Positions 8,238 to 16,507 of a stretch of 64,000 nt of DNA are shown piece by piece. The notes beneath the pieces were generated by a model. The model did no database searches, had not been told where the DNA came from, and saw only the letters and a list, made by a program, of their open reading frames with translations. The DNA comes from Arabiibacter massiliensis (GTDB lineage Bacteria; Actinomycetota; Coriobacteriia; Coriobacteriales; Eggerthellaceae). Position 1 is the first letter of the stretch. The number at the start of each line of letters is the position of its first letter. The DNA is taken from assembly GCF_900169505.1 (NCBI RefSeq), contig NZ_LT827021.1, forward strand, positions 1,798,001 to 1,862,000, given 5' to 3'. The translations under genes were made by a program, and so were the position numbers.

Positions 8238-9704
8238 ATGACGCAGGCCCGCACGGCAGATCAGACGCCGCTTTCGCGCATCGCAGAGGCGTGCGGGGCG
8301 TTCCTGCCGTCGTTTCTGGGCCTGGCGGCCACGCGGGTATGGCTGCAGAGCAACCACTTCGCCTCGTACTCGCAGAGCGACGACGGCATGTTCACCGTGG
8401 TCAGCCAGCTGCTCTACGGGCTCACCATGGTCGTGGGCGCGCTGATCGCGCTGCGCCGGCCCTTCAGCAAGCGCGGGCGCACCGTGGTGGCGTGGCTCGG
8501 CTTCGCCGTGATGACGTTCGCCACCGTGCTCATCCTAGCCGGGAAGGAGACCGACGCGCCCGGCCTGCTGGCGGCGGCCAGCGTGGTGGCGGGCATTGGC
8601 GGCGCGCTGGGCGGCGGCATGTGGACGGCCGCCTACGTGCGGCTGGGGATGCGCCAGGCGGTGCTGTACGGGTTCCTGTCGCTCGCGCTCGGGTCGCTCG
8701 GCGGGCTCGCGCTCAGCTTCATGCCCGAGGCGACGGGGCTCACGGTGAGCATGTTCATGCCGGCCATCGCGCTTCTGTGCTACCAGCGGGCGCTCAAGGC
8801 CGACGTGGGGCAGCTGCCCGCGCCCGAGCCCGTGTACGACAAGGAGCCGCGCACCACCATGCTGTTCATCTTCGGCGGGCTGGCGGTGTTCGGCCTGGCC
8901 TTGGGCGTGGCGCGCGGATTCCCCGCAGGCGAGCCGGTGCCGCTGGACGCGCTGCAGCGCATCGTGCACCAGGTGGGCGTGGCGGCCATCAGCCTGTTCA
9001 TCATCTGGTGGGCTATCGTGCGCCGCAACCGCCTGAGCTTCTCGTTTCTGTGGCGCATCGAGATCATGCTGGTGGCGGCAGGCATGCTCATGCTCTCGGT
9101 GTTCCCGGGACACCTGACGGGGATCGCCATCGCCACCGTGAACATCGCCGACACGCTCATGCTGGGCGTCTTATGGGTGACGCTGCAGGACGTAGCGCGC
9201 CACACCACCGTGGACGTGTATTCGGTATACGGGTTCGCCTGGGCGGCGCGCGTGCTGTCGCGCGATGCGGGGCGGGTGCTCGTGATGGTGCTGGGCGCGG
9301 CGGGCCTGTCGTCCTACGCCGTGACCGCCGTCGTGGGCATCGTGGTGTTCGCGCTGGCCGCGAGCACGGCCATCCTGCTGTCGGACGGCATCCCGCGCAC
9401 CCGGCCGCTGTTCGCCGAAGACGAGGCGCGGCCGATCAGGAAGAAGGCGGAACCCGGCGCGCGGGCGGAGCACCGAGAAGTCGCGCCGCAAGCCGAAGCC
9501 GTGGAGTGGCTGCGCGAGACGTTCGACCTGTCCGATCGCGAGGCGGAGGTGGCCGCGCTCATCGCGCAGGGACGCAGCAAAACCTACATCGCCGAGCAGC
9601 TGTTCCTCTCCGAGAACACCGTGCGCACCCACGCGAAGAACGCCTACGCGAAGGCGGGCGTCCACTCCAAGCAGGAGCTCATGGACCTGCTGCAGGAGCG
9701 TTGA
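8238..9704 (+). CDS. Membrane-embedded LuxR-type transcriptional regulator (no. 1)
   Basis: A 488-residue protein. Residues about 15-395 contain roughly a dozen hydrophobic segments, arranged like an MFS-type bundle. A charged linker follows, then a C-terminal LuxR helix-turn-helix (about 428-485): LSDREAEVAALIAQG and LFLSENTVRTHAKNAYAKAG, which is the GerE-like signature. There is no receiver domain. Regulators of this build are widespread in Eggerthellaceae and control adjacent reductase genes in response to their substrates. The divergent position next to the Tat flavoprotein suggests that gene is its target. Whether the membrane part binds a ligand directly is unknown. Confidence 0.88.
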   Translation: MTQARTADQTPLSRIAEACGAFLPSFLGLAATRVWLQSNHFASYSQSDDGMFTVVSQLLYGLTMVVGALIALRRPFSKRGRTVVAWLGFAVMTFATVLILAGKETDAPGLLAAASVVAGIGGALGGGMWTAAYVRLGMRQAVLYGFLSLALGSLGGLALSFMPEATGLTVSMFMPAIALLCYQRALKADVGQLPAPEPVYDKEPRTTMLFIFGGLAVFGLALGVARGFPAGEPVPLDALQRIVHQVGVAAISLFIIWWAIVRRNRLSFSFLWRIEIMLVAAGMLMLSVFPGHLTGIAIATVNIADTLMLGVLWVTLQDVARHTTVDVYSVYGFAWAARVLSRDAGRVLVMVLGAAGLSSYAVTAVVGIVVFALAASTAILLSDGIPRTRPLFAEDEARPIRKKAEPGARAEHREVAPQAEAVEWLRETFDLSDREAEVAALIAQGRSKTYIAEQLFLSENTVRTHAKNAYAKAGVHSKQELMDLLQER

Positions 9705-9740
9705 CCGATACGCGGTCCGGCCCGGCCCGTAGGGCAAGGG

Positions 9741-11036
9741 CTAGAGCGCGGCTTTGAGGGCACCGATCGAGTAGAGGCTGCCGAAGGCGCACACGAGGCC
9801 GCCCGCGCCAGCGAGCTCGCGGGCCTTCGCGAGGCCGTCGTCCATGTCGCGGGCGACGTAGGGGTTCACGCAGGCCGAGCAGCCGAGCAGATCCTGGCCG
9901 GTCCAGCGGATGGCGCGGGCCAGCTTGTGCGCCGGCAGCGCGCGCGGGTTGTCGGGCGCGACGCACACGAACGCGCTGCCGTGCGGCAGCACCGTCTCCA
10001 GCATGGCCGGGTAGTCCTTGTCCTCGAGTACCCCGATGAGGAACACGGGCTCCTGGCCGGGGAACACGTCGTCGAGCGACTCCACGAGCGCGCGGGCGCC
10101 CTGCGGGTTGTGCCCGCCGTCCACCACGATGGTGGGCCGGCCCTCCCCCGCGTCCGCGATCTCGAAACGCCCCGGCCACTGCGTCCGCTCGATGCCTTCG
10201 GCAACCGCCTCGTCGGGGATGTCCCACCCGCAGCCGCGCAGGGCGAGGGCCGCCTCGATGGCGAGCGCCGCATTGGCCGGCTGGTAGCTGCCGAGCAGTC
10301 GCGTGCGGTACGGCCGGCCCTTGTAGGAGAAGGGGCGCACAAGTGTTTCACGTGAAACATCATGCGCTTCGAGTTGCGCGAGGTCGACCACCGTCAACGC
10401 ATCGCCAGCCTCGGCGGCCGCTTGTTCCACCACGGCCATCGCCTCGGGCTCCTGGGGGTACGACACCACGGCCGAGCCCGGCTTCACGATGCCCGCCTTC
10501 TCCCCCGCGATGGCCGCGAGCGTGTTCCCGAGGAGCTTCGTGTGGTCGAGCCCGATGCGCGCGATGACGGCCACCTCGGGCGGGTCGATGACATTCGTGG
10601 AATCGAGCCGGCCGCCCAGGCCCACTTCGAGCACCGCCGCGTCGCAGCCTTGGCGCGCGAAGTGCACGAGCGCGACGGCGGTCATGAGCTCGAACTCGGT
10701 GGGATGGTCGGCCATGGCCTCGGCCTGCTCGCGCACCTCGAGCGTCACATCGGTCAGCTCGCCAAGCGTGATGTTCGCGCCGTCCACGCGGATGCGCTCC
10801 TCGAACGTGATGAGGTAGGGGCTCGTGAACAGCCCCGTGCGAAAGCCGGCCGCCTGCAAGATGGACGCGAGGTAGGCGCAGGTGGAGCCCTTGCCGTTCG
10901 TGCCGGCCACGTGCACGAACTTGAGGCGGTCCTGCGGGCGGCCCAGCCGCTCGAGCAACTTGCGGATGCGGTCGAGCCCCAGCCGCGACTCCAGCCACCG
11001 CGGCTCGTTGATGTACGCGATCGGATCGAACGACAT
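9741..11036 (-). CDS. folC: Bifunctional folylpolyglutamate synthase / dihydrofolate synthase
   Basis: Adds glutamate to dihydropteroate and folates in the cytoplasm, ATP-dependent. It is 431 residues, normal length. The P-loop HVAGTNGKGST is at 42-52, the folate loop and FTSPYL follow at about 69-75, and EVGLGGRLDSTNV near 135-147 is a Mur-ligase family motif. IGLDHTKLLG carries the metal-binding His. The C-terminal domain starts near 285 with VVDGGHNPQGARAL. A perfect parS site sits inside the gene (10344-10359); there the bases encode a Val-Ser-Arg-Glu-Thr stretch in a surface-type region. The 3' end is 37 bases from the end of the convergent LuxR gene. Confidence 0.96.
   Translation of the reverse strand: MSFDPIAYINEPRWLESRLGLDRIRKLLERLGRPQDRLKFVHVAGTNGKGSTCAYLASILQAAGFRTGLFTSPYLITFEERIRVDGANITLGELTDVTLEVREQAEAMADHPTEFELMTAVALVHFARQGCDAAVLEVGLGGRLDSTNVIDPPEVAVIARIGLDHTKLLGNTLAAIAGEKAGIVKPGSAVVSYPQEPEAMAVVEQAAAEAGDALTVVDLAQLEAHDVSRETLVRPFSYKGRPYRTRLLGSYQPANAALAIEAALALRGCGWDIPDEAVAEGIERTQWPGRFEIADAGEGRPTIVVDGGHNPQGARALVESLDDVFPGQEPVFLIGVLEDKDYPAMLETVLPHGSAFVCVAPDNPRALPAHKLARAIRWTGQDLLGCSACVNPYVARDMDDGLAKARELAGAGGLVCAFGSLYSIGALKAAL
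10344..10359. promoter_or_regulatory. parS centromere site inside folC
   Basis: A second exact TGTTTCACGTGAAACA, 3.9 kb from the first, within the folC coding frame. Intragenic parS sites are common in other genomes. Its exact conservation despite coding constraint supports function. Confidence 0.93.
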
Positions 11037-11056
11037 GATGGCCTCCTTCGGCGTTT

Positions 11057-11210
11057 GTCATCCTGAGCGGAGCGAACGCAGTGAGCGCAGTCGAAGGATC
11101 CCGTGCTGCGCGAGCAGGAAGTCTTTCGGCTGACGCCGCACGGGATCCTTCGACTCGCTTCGCTCGCTCAGGATGACAATCGGGGCGAACAACGCTCGCT
11201 CAGGATGACA
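11057..11210. repeat. REP-like dispersed repeat, inverted pair plus a partial unit
   Basis: Left unit begins GTCATCCTGAGCGGAGCGAA and ends near GTCGAAGGATC. The reverse-complement unit is at about 11138-11179 (GGATCCTTCGACTCG to CTCAGGATGACA), with an extra truncated copy at 11193-11210. It lies between folC and nfnB. Related copies are inside nfnB (12226-12318), at 24864-24985, and as a degraded piece at 18169-18195. Confidence 0.85.
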
Positions 11211-11217
11211 ACAAGCT

Positions 11218-12738
11218 CTATTGCGTCAAATACTCCGCTATCCCTGCGGCGGCGCGTTTGCCGGCGCCCATCGCGAGGATCACGGTCGCGGCGCCGATCA
11301 CCGCGTCGCCGCCGGCGAACACACCCGGCTTCGACGTGGCGCAGGTACGCTCATCAGCCACGATGAGGTTGCGCGGGGTCGTCTCCAACCCCGGCGTGGT
11401 CTGCGCGATGAGCGGATTGGTCTTCGATCCCGCCGCTATCACGAACATGTCTATGTCCATGACGAACTCGCTGCCCTCCACGGCCATGGGGCGCCGCCGT
11501 CCGCTCGCGTCGGGCTCGCCCAGCTCCATGCGCACGCACTCCACGCCGGTGACCCAGCCGTTCTCATCGCCCAGGATGCGCGTGGGGTTCGTGAGCAGCT
11601 GGAACCTGATGCCCTCCTGCTCGGCGTGATGCACTTCCTCCGCGCGCGCCGGCATCTCCTCGCGACCGCGGCGGTACACCACGGTCACGTCCGCGCCCAG
11701 GCGCTTAGCGGTGCGCGCCGCATCCATGGCCACGTTGCCGCCGCCCACCACCACGCACTTCTTGCCCGCGTACACCGGCGTGTCGTACTCGGGGAACAGG
11801 TAGGCCTTCATGAGGTTCACGCGGGTCAGAAGCTCACTGGCCGCCATGACGCCGTTGAGGCCCTCGCCCTCGATGCCCAGATAGCTGGGGATGCCCGCGC
11901 CGGTGCCCACGAACACGGCGTCGAAGCCGCGCTCCTCCAACAGCTCGTCGACGTCGTAGAGCTTGCCCACCAGGGCGTTCACCTCGAACGACACCCCGCT
12001 CTCGCCGAGGGCGGACACCTCGCGCTCCACGAGCGCCTTCGGCAGGCGGAACTCGGGGATGCCGTAGGTGAGCACGCCGCCCGTCTTGTGCAGCGCCTCG
12101 AACACGGTGACGTCGCAGCCGCGCTTCGCCAGCTCGCCTGCGCACGTGAGCGACGCCGGCCCGGAGCCCACCACGGCCGCGCGCTTGCCGGAGAGGTCGG
12201 GAAGGCCGGCGGTGGTTTCCTCGGCTGACGCCGCACGGGATCCTTCGACTTCGCGCTGCGCGCTCCGCTCAGGATGACAAAGGGGTTGCTGCTGCGCGCT
12301 CCGCTCAGGATGACAACCGGCAGCCGCTTCCTCGGGATGCTCGAAGGCCCAGTCGGCGACGAAGCGCTCCAGGCGGCCGATGCCCACGGGCTCGCCATTC
12401 TTGCCGCGGGTGCACACGCCCTCGCACTGCGACTCCTGCGGGCACACGCGGCCGCAGATGGCGGGCAGCGCGTTCGCGTCCTTCACCAGCGCGTAAGCGG
12501 CGGCGAAGTTCCCCTCGGCCACCTGCGCAATGAACTGCGGGATAGGCACGCCCACCGGGCAGCCGCCCACGCAGGGCGACTTCGGGCACTGGATGCAGCG
12601 GCGCGCCTCGGCCATGGCGTCCTCGGCCGTGTAGCCCAGCGCCACCTCGTCGAACGTCTTGGCGCGCTCGACCGGATCGAGCTCCGGCATGGGCACTTTC
12701 GCCTGCTGCTTGTTGGCCTCGTAGTTCATCCGCGCCAT
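11218..12738 (-). CDS. nfnB: NfnB / GltD-like large subunit of NADH-dependent ferredoxin:NADP+ oxidoreductase
   Basis: With NfnA this forms the flavin-bifurcating transhydrogenase that couples NADPH oxidation to ferredoxin and NAD+ reduction, or the reverse. It is 506 residues. The N-terminal two-cluster Fe-S domain shows CIQCPKSPCVGGCP (Cys48, 51, 56, 60) and CGRVCPQESQCEGVC (95, 99, 105, 109). AAVVGSGPASLTCAGELA (187-204) binds FAD. CVVVGGGNVAMDAARTA binds NADP(H), and GVFAGGDAVIGAATVILAMGAGK closes the FAD site. Residues about 141-171 (starting GCHPERSAQQQPLCHPERSA) are encoded by an in-frame REP-like repeat and are foreign to the family. They lie between the Fe-S and the FAD domains, where a linker could tolerate insertion. 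It starts one base after the nfnA stop. Confidence 0.92.
   Translation of the reverse strand: MARMNYEANKQQAKVPMPELDPVERAKTFDEVALGYTAEDAMAEARRCIQCPKSPCVGGCPVGVPIPQFIAQVAEGNFAAAYALVKDANALPAICGRVCPQESQCEGVCTRGKNGEPVGIGRLERFVADWAFEHPEEAAAGCHPERSAQQQPLCHPERSAQREVEGSRAASAEETTAGLPDLSGKRAAVVGSGPASLTCAGELAKRGCDVTVFEALHKTGGVLTYGIPEFRLPKALVEREVSALGESGVSFEVNALVGKLYDVDELLEERGFDAVFVGTGAGIPSYLGIEGEGLNGVMAASELLTRVNLMKAYLFPEYDTPVYAGKKCVVVGGGNVAMDAARTAKRLGADVTVVYRRGREEMPARAEEVHHAEQEGIRFQLLTNPTRILGDENGWVTGVECVRMELGEPDASGRRRPMAVEGSEFVMDIDMFVIAAGSKTNPLIAQTTPGLETTPRNLIVADERTCATSKPGVFAGGDAVIGAATVILAMGAGKRAAAGIAEYLTQ
12226..12318. repeat. REP-like repeat inserted in frame inside nfnB
   Basis: Two units with the CTCCGCTCAGGATGACA end, one carrying the full CACGGGATCCTTCGACTTCG arm, match the intergenic REP copies. 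The insert is about 93 bases, a multiple of three, and keeps the nfnB frame open. Confidence 0.85.
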
Positions 12739-12739
12739 G

Positions 12740-13588
12740 CTAGGCCCCCTTCCGCTCGCCGCAGTCGCGGCCCTCGGCGGCCTCGCGCGCCGCGCCCTCG
12801 AAGCTGCGGTACATCACGCCGCGCCGCATGGCGTCGTCGAAGTCAACCAGGTGGCCGTCGAAGTCCGGGCCGTCCACGCACGCGTGCAGGTACTCGTCGC
12901 CCACCTTCACGCGGCAGCCGCCGCACATGCCCGTGCCGTCGATCATGAGCGGGTTCATGCTCACGAACGTCTTGATGCCGTAGGGCCTGGTGGTTGCCGC
13001 CACGAACTTCATCATGATGACGGGGCCCACGGCCAGCACCAGGTCGTAGTCGGCGCCCTCGTCGATGCGCTGCTGCAGCGCCTGCGTCACGAGACCCTTG
13101 TTGCCGTTGGAGCCGTCGTCGGTCATGATGATCTGGCGCGCGGAGCACGCGTTGATCTCGTCCTCGAGCAGGATGAGGTCCTTCGTGCGGAAGCCCGTGA
13201 TGACGTCCACCTCGCAGCCGTTGTCATGCAGCCACTTGGCCTGCGGATACGCGATGGCCGTGCCCAGGCCGCCGCCGATGACGCACGCCCGGCGCGCGCC
13301 CTCGAGCTCGGTGGGGTTGCCGAACGGCCCCGCGAAGTCCATGATGGCGTCGCCGGCCTTCAGCTTGGAGAGGCGCATGGTGGTGGCGCCCACCGCCTGG
13401 AACACGATGGTGATGGTGCCCGCCTCGGGGTCGCAGTCGTTCATCGTGAGCGGGATGCGCTCGCCGCGCTCGTCGATGCGCAGCATGATGAACTGCCCCG
13501 GCTTGATCTTGCGCGCGATCTCGGGCGCGCGCACCACCATGCGGGTCACCTCCGCGTTGAGCGGCTCTACTCGTTCTATGGGATACAC
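12740..13588 (-). CDS. nfnA: NfnA, small subunit of ferredoxin:NADP+ oxidoreductase
   Basis: A 282-residue ferredoxin-NADP reductase-like protein, the electron-bifurcating FAD partner of NfnB. An N-terminal flavin beta-barrel (1-95, with KIKPGQFIMLRIDERGERIPLTMND) is followed by a nucleotide domain (CVIGGGLGTAIAYPQAKWL, about 102-120). MIDGTGMCGGCRVKVGDEYLHACVDGP (about 220-245) supplies the cysteines of the single [2Fe-2S] cluster. The ATG at 13588 gives the standard MYPIERVEPL start. The two genes form one operon. Confidence 0.93.
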   Translation of the reverse strand: MYPIERVEPLNAEVTRMVVRAPEIARKIKPGQFIMLRIDERGERIPLTMNDCDPEAGTITIVFQAVGATTMRLSKLKAGDAIMDFAGPFGNPTELEGARRACVIGGGLGTAIAYPQAKWLHDNGCEVDVITGFRTKDLILLEDEINACSARQIIMTDDGSNGNKGLVTQALQQRIDEGADYDLVLAVGPVIMMKFVAATTRPYGIKTFVSMNPLMIDGTGMCGGCRVKVGDEYLHACVDGPDFDGHLVDFDDAMRRGVMYRSFEGAAREAAEGRDCGERKGA

Positions 13589-13623
13589 GATGCTTCCGCC
13601 CTTCTCGTCTCAGATATAAAAGC

Positions 13624-13667
13624 AGCACCGTTGCGGTGCCGTCTCGTCGAAGTATGGCGCCATTATA
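13624..13667 (-). promoter_or_regulatory. nfnAB promoter with a leader hairpin
   Basis: TATAAT on the minus strand (13662-13667) lies about 75 bases before nfnA. In the leader a short hairpin (GCACCG, 13625-13630, pairing with CGGTGC, 13634-13639) is followed on that strand by TGCTTTTATA. This could be a weak attenuator; the 6-bp stem makes that uncertain. Confidence 0.45.
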
Positions 13668-13748
13668 GCAAGGCGCGCTCGATCCCAATGTTTCAAACGT
13701 GTTTCCGCACGGTCAACGGAGCGAAAATCGCCGAGGCGGGGCACATCC

Positions 13749-13754
13749 TATAAT
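13749..13754 (+). promoter_or_regulatory. -10 box of corA
   Basis: TATAAT 57 bases upstream of corA. The -35 is not evident. Confidence 0.5.
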
Positions 13755-13811
13755 CGAACGGTAGGCGCGCGCCCGCCTCGACGGGCATCGGACGAAGAGG
13801 AGAAGGCGATC

Positions 13812-14735
13812 ATGGCGCGGAAGTACGTGTTGGCCGAGCAGCTGCGCTCCGTGCCGCTCGACCGGCCCATCGAACCGGGCACGCCCGTGGCAGAGGTCAT
13901 CACCACGCGCGAGTTCGCCGAACTCGGCGTGGCCGGAGCCGACACGCTGGCGGCGCTGCGCACGCTCACCGAGGCCGAGAGCACCTACCTCGACGTGTTC
14001 CCCGACAGCCTCATCGGCTCGTTCGCCGTGCCCGACAAGCGCGACCTCATGGGCGAGACGCTGAAATTCGCCTTCTACCTGGACAAGTCGCACCTCATCT
14101 TCATCGACGAGGGCGAGGTGTGTGCGCGCGTGCTCGACGACATCGAACGCATCGGCGTGCTGAAGGAGCCCACGGCGGCGCACTGCCTGTTCGAGTTCAT
14201 GAAGCTGCTCGTGAAGGACGACCTGGCGTTTCTCGCCGACGTGGAGGACCGCATGGAAGACGTGGAGGAGCAGATCCTCGATCGCTGCGGCGACATCGCG
14301 AACCGCAAGATGCTGGGCTTCCGGCGGCGCCTGCTGCGCATCGACACGTTCTATCAGCAGCTCCTTGACATGACGGGCACCATCGCGGACAACGAGAACA
14401 AGCTGCTCACGCACGGGGAGAGCCGCCTGTTCCTCTCGCTCGAGAAGACGGTGGAGCGCCTGCTCAAACGCTCGCAGACGCTCAAGGAGTACAGCCTGCA
14501 GCTGCGCGAGCTGTACCAGACGCAGATCGACATCCAGCAGAACGACACCATGCAGTGGTTCACCGTCATCACCACGCTGTTCGCCCCGCTCACCCTTATC
14601 ACCAGCTGGTTCGGCATGAACTTCGCCCACATGCCCGGCCTCGACTGGCCCTGGGGCTACCCCCTCATCATCGCCGTGTGCGTGGCTATCGTGGTGGTGG
14701 AGCTGGTTATCTTCAAGCGGAAGAAATGGCTGTAG
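13812..14735 (+). CDS. corA: CorA-family divalent cation transporter
   Basis: A 307-residue Mg2+ (possibly Co2+/Ni2+) channel of the inner membrane. The cytoplasmic N-terminal domain contains long helices (about 130-235). Two C-terminal membrane segments follow: the first (about 240-262) ends in the selectivity motif GMNF (YGMNF variant SWFGMNFAHMPG), the second (about 275-297) is hydrophobic and ends with the basic tail KRKKWL. The family signature GMN is present, so the call is firm. Convergent with the small gene of the ART-like module; hairpins separate them. Confidence 0.93.
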   Translation: MARKYVLAEQLRSVPLDRPIEPGTPVAEVITTREFAELGVAGADTLAALRTLTEAESTYLDVFPDSLIGSFAVPDKRDLMGETLKFAFYLDKSHLIFIDEGEVCARVLDDIERIGVLKEPTAAHCLFEFMKLLVKDDLAFLADVEDRMEDVEEQILDRCGDIANRKMLGFRRRLLRIDTFYQQLLDMTGTIADNENKLLTHGESRLFLSLEKTVERLLKRSQTLKEYSLQLRELYQTQIDIQQNDTMQWFTVITTLFAPLTLITSWFGMNFAHMPGLDWPWGYPLIIAVCVAIVVVELVIFKRKKWL

Positions 14736-14744
14736 AAGGAGCGC

Positions 14745-14822
14745 TAACGAAAGAAAACGGCCGATTTCTTTCGTTACGTCGCCAAATACACCCGCTAACG
14801 AAAGAAAACTTTCGTTAGCGGG
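14745..14822. terminator. Two hairpins built from a repeated TAACGAAAG motif
   Basis: Hairpin 1: TAACGAAAGAAA (14745-14756) pairs with 14765-14776. Hairpin 2: CCCGCTAACGAAAG (14791-14804) pairs perfectly with 14809-14822 over an AAAA loop. CGCTAACGAAAGAAAA occurs twice as a direct repeat. The stop codon of the convergent gene lies inside hairpin 2. This is a probable bidirectional terminator. Confidence 0.75.
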
Positions 14823-15057
14823 GCTCGTCGTCCATGAAACGCTCGAACGCGGCCATGAGAAATTCGGGGCCCTCGCGCCAATATTCGAGGGAGTAATCGA
14901 ATAGAAGGTCGTACGCGCGCGATCCGACGAACCGGTAGAACGCGTCCTCGAACGGAACGTCATGCGCCTTGGCATAATCCTCCAGCATGGCCCGCATCGC
15001 CGACACTGCGCAGGCCTCCTTCTGCCCTTCGCTCACCTCGTCATGCAAGCGCGTCAT
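14815..15057 (-). CDS. Small protein, third gene of the DUF3990-type module
   Basis: An 80-residue acidic protein (MTRLHDEVSEGQKEACAVSAM at its start). It is mostly helical with aromatic positions (FYRFVGSRAYDLLFDYSLEYWREG). I do not recognise the family with confidence. It overlaps the ART-like gene by 17 bases and shares its operon, so it is probably translated in coupling with it. An antitoxin or partner role is inference. Confidence 0.7.
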   Translation of the reverse strand: MTRLHDEVSEGQKEACAVSAMRAMLEDYAKAHDVPFEDAFYRFVGSRAYDLLFDYSLEYWREGPEFLMAAFERFMDDEPR

Positions 15058-15610
15058 AGTGGTCGCTCCTCACGAATTCGAGGGCCCGCACCGCGGCGTC
15101 GGTGCGGAAGCAGAACTGGTCGTCCAGCCTGTTCGGCAACAGCGTCTGGATGGCTATCGCGTCCGCCTCCGGCGTGCCCGGCTCGCCATAGCCGCCCGCC
15201 ACGTATAGCTGCAACGTGCGCGCGGTGCGATCGTTCGCGATCTTGCCTCCCACGATGTCGACCTCGCGAAACGCATCCAACACGCCGGGAAAGAGATCAA
15301 GGCGCCGGTTGCCCGCCACGAAATGAAGCCATTCCTCGTCGGCGTGTTCGAACATATGGAGGGACAAGGCGTCTGCCAGATGTAGCCGGTACACCGACAC
15401 CGCTCCGACGCCGTGATCAGGAGAAAGCGCACCCTCCTTGATCTGGCGCTTCACCGACAGCCTCACGAAGCTGTGCGCCTGGTCGTAGGAACTGGTCACG
15501 TAGAAACCGCGGCCGAAGTCCTTCCCTACCTTGCACGCCCCCAAATCGATCTCGGGAACGGCCAGGTAGCTTCCATGGTAGAGCAGCATCCCATCGTTCA
15601 GCTTTGGCAC
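15041..15610 (-). CDS. DUF3990-like protein, probable ADP-ribosyltransferase fold
   Basis: 189 residues. MLLYHGSYLAVPEIDL (about 8-23) carries the His that in ADP-ribosyltransferases contacts NAD. GKDFGRGFYVTSSYDQAHSFV (about 29-49) matches the Gly-Phe-Tyr-x-Thr segment of that fold. The rest is typical of DUF3990 proteins, which occur beside small DUF3791-type genes in gut bacteria. It lies in the middle of a three-gene overlapping operon. A toxin that ADP-ribosylates a cell target is a reasonable inference from the fold and layout, but the target and even activity are unproven. Confidence 0.75.
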   Translation of the reverse strand: MPKLNDGMLLYHGSYLAVPEIDLGACKVGKDFGRGFYVTSSYDQAHSFVRLSVKRQIKEGALSPDHGVGAVSVYRLHLADALSLHMFEHADEEWLHFVAGNRRLDLFPGVLDAFREVDIVGGKIANDRTARTLQLYVAGGYGEPGTPEADAIAIQTLLPNRLDDQFCFRTDAAVRALEFVRSDHYDALA

Positions 15611-15828
15611 GGCTCGACCCCCTTCGAGCGAAGATAGGTTTCAACTTCGTCCAGGGCCGCGCGGTAGCCGCTCAAATGCAACAGTCCGTACAGCTCGGCA
15701 ATGAACCCGAGGACGTCGTGCTCTTTGAACAGCTCGGCGCATTCGAGGGACGTGCGGCCCCACGAAGTTTGCGCCATGCGGAACACCCAGCACTGCATAT
15801 CGGTGATGTCGATTTCCTCCGGCGTCAT
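15598..15828 (-). CDS. DUF3791-like small protein, first gene of the module
   Basis: A 76-residue protein (MTPEEIDITDMQCWVFRMAQTS at its start) with the pattern CAELFKEHDVLGFIAELYGLLHLSGYRAALDEVETYL, typical of DUF3791. It overlaps the ART-like gene by 13 bases. DUF3791 and DUF3990 genes are repeatedly adjacent, which suggests they work together, possibly as antitoxin and toxin. Confidence 0.75.
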   Translation of the reverse strand: MTPEEIDITDMQCWVFRMAQTSWGRTSLECAELFKEHDVLGFIAELYGLLHLSGYRAALDEVETYLRSKGVEPCQS

Positions 15829-15841
15829 GTTCTTCCTCTTC

Positions 15842-16495
15842 TTACAGCAGCTGCGGCTGGTCGGGCTCGGGGGGTTCGGGGACGCCTCTCGGCGGCTCGG
15901 CGGCAGCTGCGGCGGCCTGGGCCTTCGCTGCGTCGCTCGCGCGCAACAGCTCGCCTAAGGTGGCGAAGTCGTTCTCCAGGGCCTCGCGCTTGCTGCCGTC
16001 GTAGAGCGCGGCGGCCGGATGGAAGATGGGGAACACCTTGAACTTGCCCGCGCGCTGCACGGTGCCGTGCAGGCGCGTGATGCCGATCTCGGTCTTCAGG
16101 ATGAACTTCGTGGAGAAGTTGCCCAGCGTCACGAGGAACTCCGGATCGATGGTGCGCGTCTGCTCGCGCAGGTACGGCGTGCAGAGCTCGATCTCCTCCG
16201 GGCGCGGGTCGCGGTTCCCCGGCGGGCGGCACTTGAGCACGTTCGCGATGAACACGTCCTCGCGCGTGAGGCCCGCCACGGCCAGAAGCTCGTTCAGGTA
16301 CTTCCCCGCCGCGCCGACGAACGGCTCGCCCTGCAGGTCCTCGTTCTTTCCGGGGGCCTCGCCGATGATCATGACGCGCGCCTCGGGATTGCCCACGCCG
16401 AACACGGTCTGCGTGCGCCCGTCGGCCAGCGGGCACTTGCGGCAGTCCGCCACCTGCGCGCGGATCTCGTCCAGCGGGATATGCGGCTTGGACAT
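15842..16495 (-). CDS. Family 4 (Fe-S) uracil-DNA glycosylase
   Basis: Removes uracil from DNA. 217 residues. Cys18, Cys21, Cys89 and Cys105 are spaced as the [4Fe-4S] ligands of family 4 enzymes. [23 protein letters not shown] (43-65) is the uracil and phosphate-binding region with the family motif GEAPG-x-x-[10 protein letters not shown] near residue 155 is the second catalytic motif (HPAA). The C-terminal 45 residues are Ala/Pro-rich and unstructured. It is 12 bases downstream of alr and probably cotranscribed. Confidence 0.93.
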   Translation of the reverse strand: MSKPHIPLDEIRAQVADCRKCPLADGRTQTVFGVGNPEARVMIIGEAPGKNEDLQGEPFVGAAGKYLNELLAVAGLTREDVFIANVLKCRPPGNRDPRPEEIELCTPYLREQTRTIDPEFLVTLGNFSTKFILKTEIGITRLHGTVQRAGKFKVFPIFHPAAALYDGSKREALENDFATLGELLRASDAAKAQAAAAAAEPPRGVPEPPEPDQPQLL

Positions 16496-16507
16496 GCGAG
16501 CCCTCCT

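Noticed and set aside
12226-12318. Frameshift or pseudogene in nfnB
   Set aside because: The insert length is a multiple of three and all flanking motifs stay in frame.
13589-13811. Third parS site (AATGTTTCAAACGTGTTTCC)
   Set aside because: Only the first half resembles parS; the palindrome is broken.
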